From Apoderus coryli (Eukaryota > Arthropoda > Insecta > Coleoptera > Attelabidae): DNA of 64,000 bases. Where the stretch lies: the NCBI GenBank assembly GCA_911728435.2, contig OU452202.1, positions 26,267,135 to 26,331,134 of the forward strand, read 5' to 3'. Each line of letters begins with the position of its first letter. Position 1 is the stretch's first letter. The notes under the pieces are model-generated. The model saw only the letters and a list, made by a program, of their open reading frames with translations. It ran no database searches and was not told where the DNA came from. Below, piece by piece: positions 27,201 through 33,200 of the stretch. A program made the translations under genes and the position numbers.

Positions 27201-30200
27201 AAAAAATTCAAAGGAAATTCCTTAAATATCTCATATTTAAATCTGATGGCGTTTATCCAGAAAGAGGGGTGGATAGTTCGATGCTCTGGAATAGATTTAC
27301 CGTCAGTAGCTTGGAGTTCCGTAGAATCCTTGCTTCTTTGAAATTTTTGTACGGTCTTTTAAATGGTAAAATCGATTGCTCTGAGTTGCTGGCTGAGATT
27401 GATATAAATGTTCCACGCCTGGGGAGTCGTAACGGATTAATGTTTTACTGCAAACGTCCTATTACTAATCTATACACGAAATCGCCAGTTTTTGTGATGT
27501 GCAATAATTTTAATATGATCTGTAACGATTGCGACATATTTGATTGGTCGTTGCACGACTTAATGGAAACTGCTCGTAGTTTTTTTAGGGTGTGATTTAT
27601 TGTTAATGTAATAGTAATAGAATGTAATGAAAGTAAATGTCTACATCTAAATTTAATTTGTTATTTTGTTCAATATTATTCCGTTTAGTTTCTTGATTGT
27701 GATTGATTTTAGTTTGTTTGATTTACTGTAATTTGATTTATTATCTTTATTATTGTTTATTATTTATAATGTTGTACAAGAAATCCCTTTGGGATTTCCC
27801 AGTCGTTGTGTGGTAGTTTTATCTATGAAAAAAGTCATTGAGGGTTATAAAAAAAATGAAAAAAAAAATCAAGAAAAAAAATTTCAAGGAAAAAGAAATG
27901 TTTCAAAAAAAAAAAAATTAAAAAAAAAAAAAAATTAAAAAAAAAAAATCTAAAAAAAAAAATTAAAAAAAAAGTTAAAAAAAAAATTTTCATGTTGTTC
28001 TGTAAAGGGATTTATTCTGTTGGGCAATAAACGCTTATTTAATTTAATTTAATAAAGTAACAAGACTTTCAGTTATGTTGAAAATTTGCTTCATATGACC
28101 ATGCTTTCATCTGACAGGGTGTTTCGATAACTCATCAGTGGTGATCGCCAGGCAATGTAACCCAAATTTCCAACATTTACGAAGAGCTTATATTAGCAAT
28201 TTCAATTTTTTTATTGGCCATTAGTTGGTACAGAATTTATATACATTGGCATGACAAGACTCAATAACACTTACAAAAATTACAAATTAAACTAAATTCA
28301 AGATCAAAAACATAATCAAAACATTAAAAAAATATATCAAAAACATTAACAACACCAAAAACTAACAAATAAAGAAGAATTCCGAATAAATAACAATATT
28401 ACTTATCATTTACAACACAAATAAACAACAGCCAAGACACACCAGCCCACCAGCAAATAAAAGAAGTCAACGGATGGTGGAGCAATGCTCAACAAATTCC
28501 TGCAGCGTGTAAAAACCATTTACAGCCAAAAATTTTTTGAATTGCTTTTAAATTTGTTAATGAGTGAAGTCAAGCGCAAAAATTTCCGGTGCAGCATATT
28601 AAAATAATAAATACCAAAATAGTGCGGCCACCATTTGAAAGAAAGAAAGAAAAATCAAACTGAAAAAAAAAAGATTCTCAAGAATTTTAGAATAGTCCAT
28701 AAAAGTCCTCCTGGCAACCTATTTCTTTTTGGGAGCGTATGAAAAAAATGTGTTTTATTCATGATTTTGTATTTTTTCTTTTCACCCAATATACAGGGTG
28801 AATGCTCATATTTTTTCTCCGAAACAATTTGGATTTAGACCGAAACTTAACACCGTTTCAGCTCTAGAAAATTTTATAAATAGCGTTATAACCGCTTTTG
28901 AGAGTAGAAGGCTTGTGGGGGCTTCTTTTCTTGATTTAACAAAGGCGTTTGATTGCGTCTCACACGATATCTTGCTGGGTAAACTGGAGCGATACGGTAT
29001 GAGTGCGAATTCGATTCGTTTGCTGAGTTCCTATCTCACTGGTAGGAATGTTGTAACGATGTTTGAGTCAAAGTCTTCTCAGCATTTGTTGAGCTCTTGT
29101 GGAGTCCCACAGGGCTCGGTGCTCGGACCTCTATTGTTTTTGATTTTCATTAATGATTTACCGCTACATCTGCTATGCTCTGACCTGACATTGTTTGCAG
29201 ACGATTCAACTATTGTCGATGTTGAACTGTCGAGTGATGTTCTGGCCTCAAGTATGATTAATTCACAGTCGAGGGCTGCTGACTGGTTTGCAGCTAACAA
29301 ACTCTGTATCAATGCCAATAAAACAGCTACTAAAATATTTACATTACGTGAGACGGATGTTGCTGTTTCTGATGGTCTGGTAAAGTTTTTGGGTGTCACT
29401 TTGGACCAAAAGCTAACCTGGGCGGGTCATGTCGAGGTTACCATTGCCAAGTTGTCTAATGTTGTGTTCATGTTGCGAAGCTTGAAGGGTGAAGTGTCTT
29501 TTAATGTTTTGAAATCAGCATATTATGGCCTTTTTCACAGTGTGGCTTCATATGCTTTGTCAATTTGTCATGCTAGTCGGGTATTCGCAATCCAAAGACG
29601 AGTGGTTCGAATAATGAATGAACATAAAGCTTTCCACGGTTGGGGAGGAGGTTCACCGTTAAGTTAGTGCTCTTCCGAGCGTTCAGGGACATGCCTCTCT
29701 TCAGCAGGAGCTTCTCCGTGCAGCGAACTAAGTGCTGCATATCGCCTCTAGACTCAGTCAATAAGACCAAGTCGTCTGCATACGCGAGTGCAGTTATCCT
29801 AGAGCCACTCACCTCCAATCCACCTCCGAGCCTATTGAGCATAACGAGGAGCTCGTCGATGACCATATTAAATAAATATGGGCTTAACGGGTCACCTTGT
29901 TTAACTCCTCGTTTCATGTCGATGATGTTAGTAGTCATACCATTCACACCAATAGTAGTCACATTGTTCTCGTACGAGCTCATAATGAGTTTCTTGATCT
30001 TCGGATGCACCCGAAAGCGATCCAGAGCTCTGTTGGTACTATGGTGTGACACAGTGTCGAAGGCTTTTCTAAGGTCGAGGGTGGAGATGGAGTGTGGCTT
30101 CTTGTGCTTGGTGTTTGATAACGCACTGCAATATCGCGGAGTTGGCAAGAGTACCATCGAGGTCCCTAAAGCCTCTCTGCTCTTGCGAGAAGGGAAGCCG

Positions 30201-33200
30201 TTGGAACCTCTTCGCCAAAATTTTGTTGAAGAGACGATATACAGCAGAGGAGACCGATTTAAAGTTTAGAGAGGATGTCAGACCTAAATTTAAAGAATTT
30301 AAAATAATTACACTCCCGTGTCTCTATATCTACAATTCAATTATATATGTGAAAAATAATTACAATCTGTACATAAGGCATGATGAAGTTCACAACCACA
30401 ATACCAGAAACAAAAATGACATTCTTCCTGAATATATGAGGTTGGGTAGAAGCAGAAATTCTGTAAATTATTATGGTCCCACATGCTATAATCATTTGCC
30501 AGATAGTTTGAAAACACTGAGCCTTGCAATGTTCAAAAATAGATTAAAGAACTACTTAATTGACCAGGCTTTTTACTCCTCAGCACTGACTTTCTGTTTT
30601 GATTAAGTTATATACATTTATGTGTGTTATGTTTTATGTTGTGTTATGTAATATTTTAGTATTTAATATGACTTGTGTAAACCTTTTTTGGTAATGACAA
30701 GTAATGACAATAAATAAATATTCATAAATACCATTGTATCTAAGAAGATACCGGTAGATAGGTACTTAATTACACGCCCACGTATAATACAGCGATGACT
30801 AATTGATATCTAGCAGACCATTCCATTTGGATAAGTATTAATTACATTTGCTTCAACTAGGTCTACAAAAATAAATCAAACTCGAGTTAATAAAATATAA
30901 ATTACAGATTCAGCCAACAATAAGTTACACAGAAAAAAATCTTACTGTAATATCAATATTAGCGATATGTTTGATTGCCTCTATTTTGGTTTAATGACAG
31001 TAATACTTAATTCATTAGATTACAATTCGGCCAACATTAAATATATACTTAATCCGACATTCCAGATATTATTGAAATTCAATTTCATATATGTTAGGCA
31101 CAAAACAGATATATTTTTTCTTTCAATGATTACAGTAATAATTGGCAACTAATATTGCAATTGTATTATTTCAAATATTGTTATATTACGATAAGCAAGA
31201 AAAAGCATTGGAAGAATATTATTTCTCTACTCGGATTATTAGATATATATCATTGAATTAACAAAATCAAATTTTACTCTCTATCATATTCTACTATTTA
31301 AATAAACTAAATAATATTAAGTCAATACTTCTTATTGTTGGGACAACCTTAACTTATTATTGTGCCGGGCTAAATCCATCGATATATCGAAACACAAAAC
31401 GTCGAGTATCCAACATTTTGCACTCATGCATGTATCGAATTTAAGTATATAAATTAAATAAAAGCTGGATTTTCGTACTACCTACCCCACTTCGTAAATA
31501 TTAGTTTTTGACTTAAAAAAAATGCTTTCATACGCCGATATCATAATAAAACGAATTCAAAACCATTGATATAAAAACGTAGATTTCGGGCTGATGTATC
31601 GGGAAATTTCGGAACTCTCTAGTCACTAGCAAAGCTTAAAACAATAGGTTATGTTACATTTATATATTTATTCTATTTGTGTGCCGGTAGCGCGTGTCTA
31701 TATAGTTAAGTTCTATAATCTGCAATAATATATTATGGAAGACTTCTTAAACGCCTCAGAATTGGACAAACTAATTCCAATATTCTGCGGTAAGTTTTAC
31801 TCCTAAGTATATCTAATCATAAGTTTTTTACTATAAATTATTTTAACTGTTGTGTTAGTGACCTCTAAGTGTTTTCAAATTGAAGTTTGTTGGTTTTAGG
31901 TCAATTAAAGAAACAAAGTAATTCCTCTGTCGACGTTTCGACTTTTATTAAGTCATCCTCAGGACAGTGAACAATTTGTTTCAATTTGAAATAAATTATT
32001 TTGTGTAAGCTTTTCGAACAATACTATTAAAGATCGGTCTAGCCAACAAATGATTTAATAGGTACCTATAATGCATAATAAAAACGTTTTAACAAAACTA
32101 TTCAGGGTGTTCCATTCAAAAGTTATGAATATTAAGCTTTTTATTTCACATTAACCAGTATAGCATGGCAGGATAGAATACATTTTTGCAACCTCAGATA
32201 ACCTCAAAATTCAAAATGTCCTGTTTTAACACGATGTAGGTATACAGTATACAAAGTACCGAGCGGGAGTGGGACACTATGAAGATATGGTAAAAAGCAC
32301 AAATACGATATTTGGTTTAATATTTTGTTAGTCGTACATGAACATTGAACATGAATGTTCATGTATTAGAATGACATACATCTTTTAATGTATTGGTTAT
32401 TTTTTGTACTGTGATTATAGAGTAATATTTTTTTTATTACAATACAATGTATTATAGAATTAATAAAACTGTTTTTGAATAAAAACTTTCTTTTATTTCA
32501 TACAATTAGTTAACGTGATAGTTTTATTAAATTAAGTAATTAATTTCTCTCCAGGATTATATATAAAATTGATTTAAAATGACAAAACAATTATTTCAAT
32601 ACCAAAATATATTCTGTCTATAATTTCTGTATTCCCCTTAAAAAGCAATAAATGTTCTATCAACGATAGTGACACTTAGTCCAATCAATACTTTTTATTT
32701 AATTTCAATATATTCTTATAATTGAGGCATTTGATTGGAAGTCAATTAATTCTTATACTTAAAGCAATAAAGTCATATATTTCGCAATTAATCATATAAG
32801 TATAATTGAAAGAAATGTAGCTTTGATTGTGGAATACGGAATATATGCTATCATTGATTGAATGTGCATATGGTTCATGATATGATAGATTTTTCTCTGT
32901 GTAGAAATGTAATCAGTACATCTTTCTAAGTCACTATTTTTCCGGCAAACTATATTGTAAATGGAAAATTAATATACGCATCTGCTTGTAACATGCTTGA
33001 ATAGTTCGAGATCACTTCCTGATTCAGGGGCGTGCCCTACAATATTTAATTATTTTGTTAAAGAGTTTGATGTATGTTTGATAATTAAATAGATAAAAGC
33101 TACAATATGGAAAACTATTAATTGCACCATCTTAGCATTCAAATAGAAATTATGTATAATTTTATGAATTTAAATTTATTATAGGCATCAAACTGCTTCA

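Noticed and set aside
27838..27992. A-rich tract as a poly(A) tail of a retrocopy
   Set aside because: The recognised family A tail block lies downstream of it and no target duplication flanks it, so it is internal to the 3' UTR.
29640..30269. Plus-strand 209-codon frame
   Set aside because: It is the antisense reading of the R2-type RT, which carries all recognisable motifs on the minus strand.
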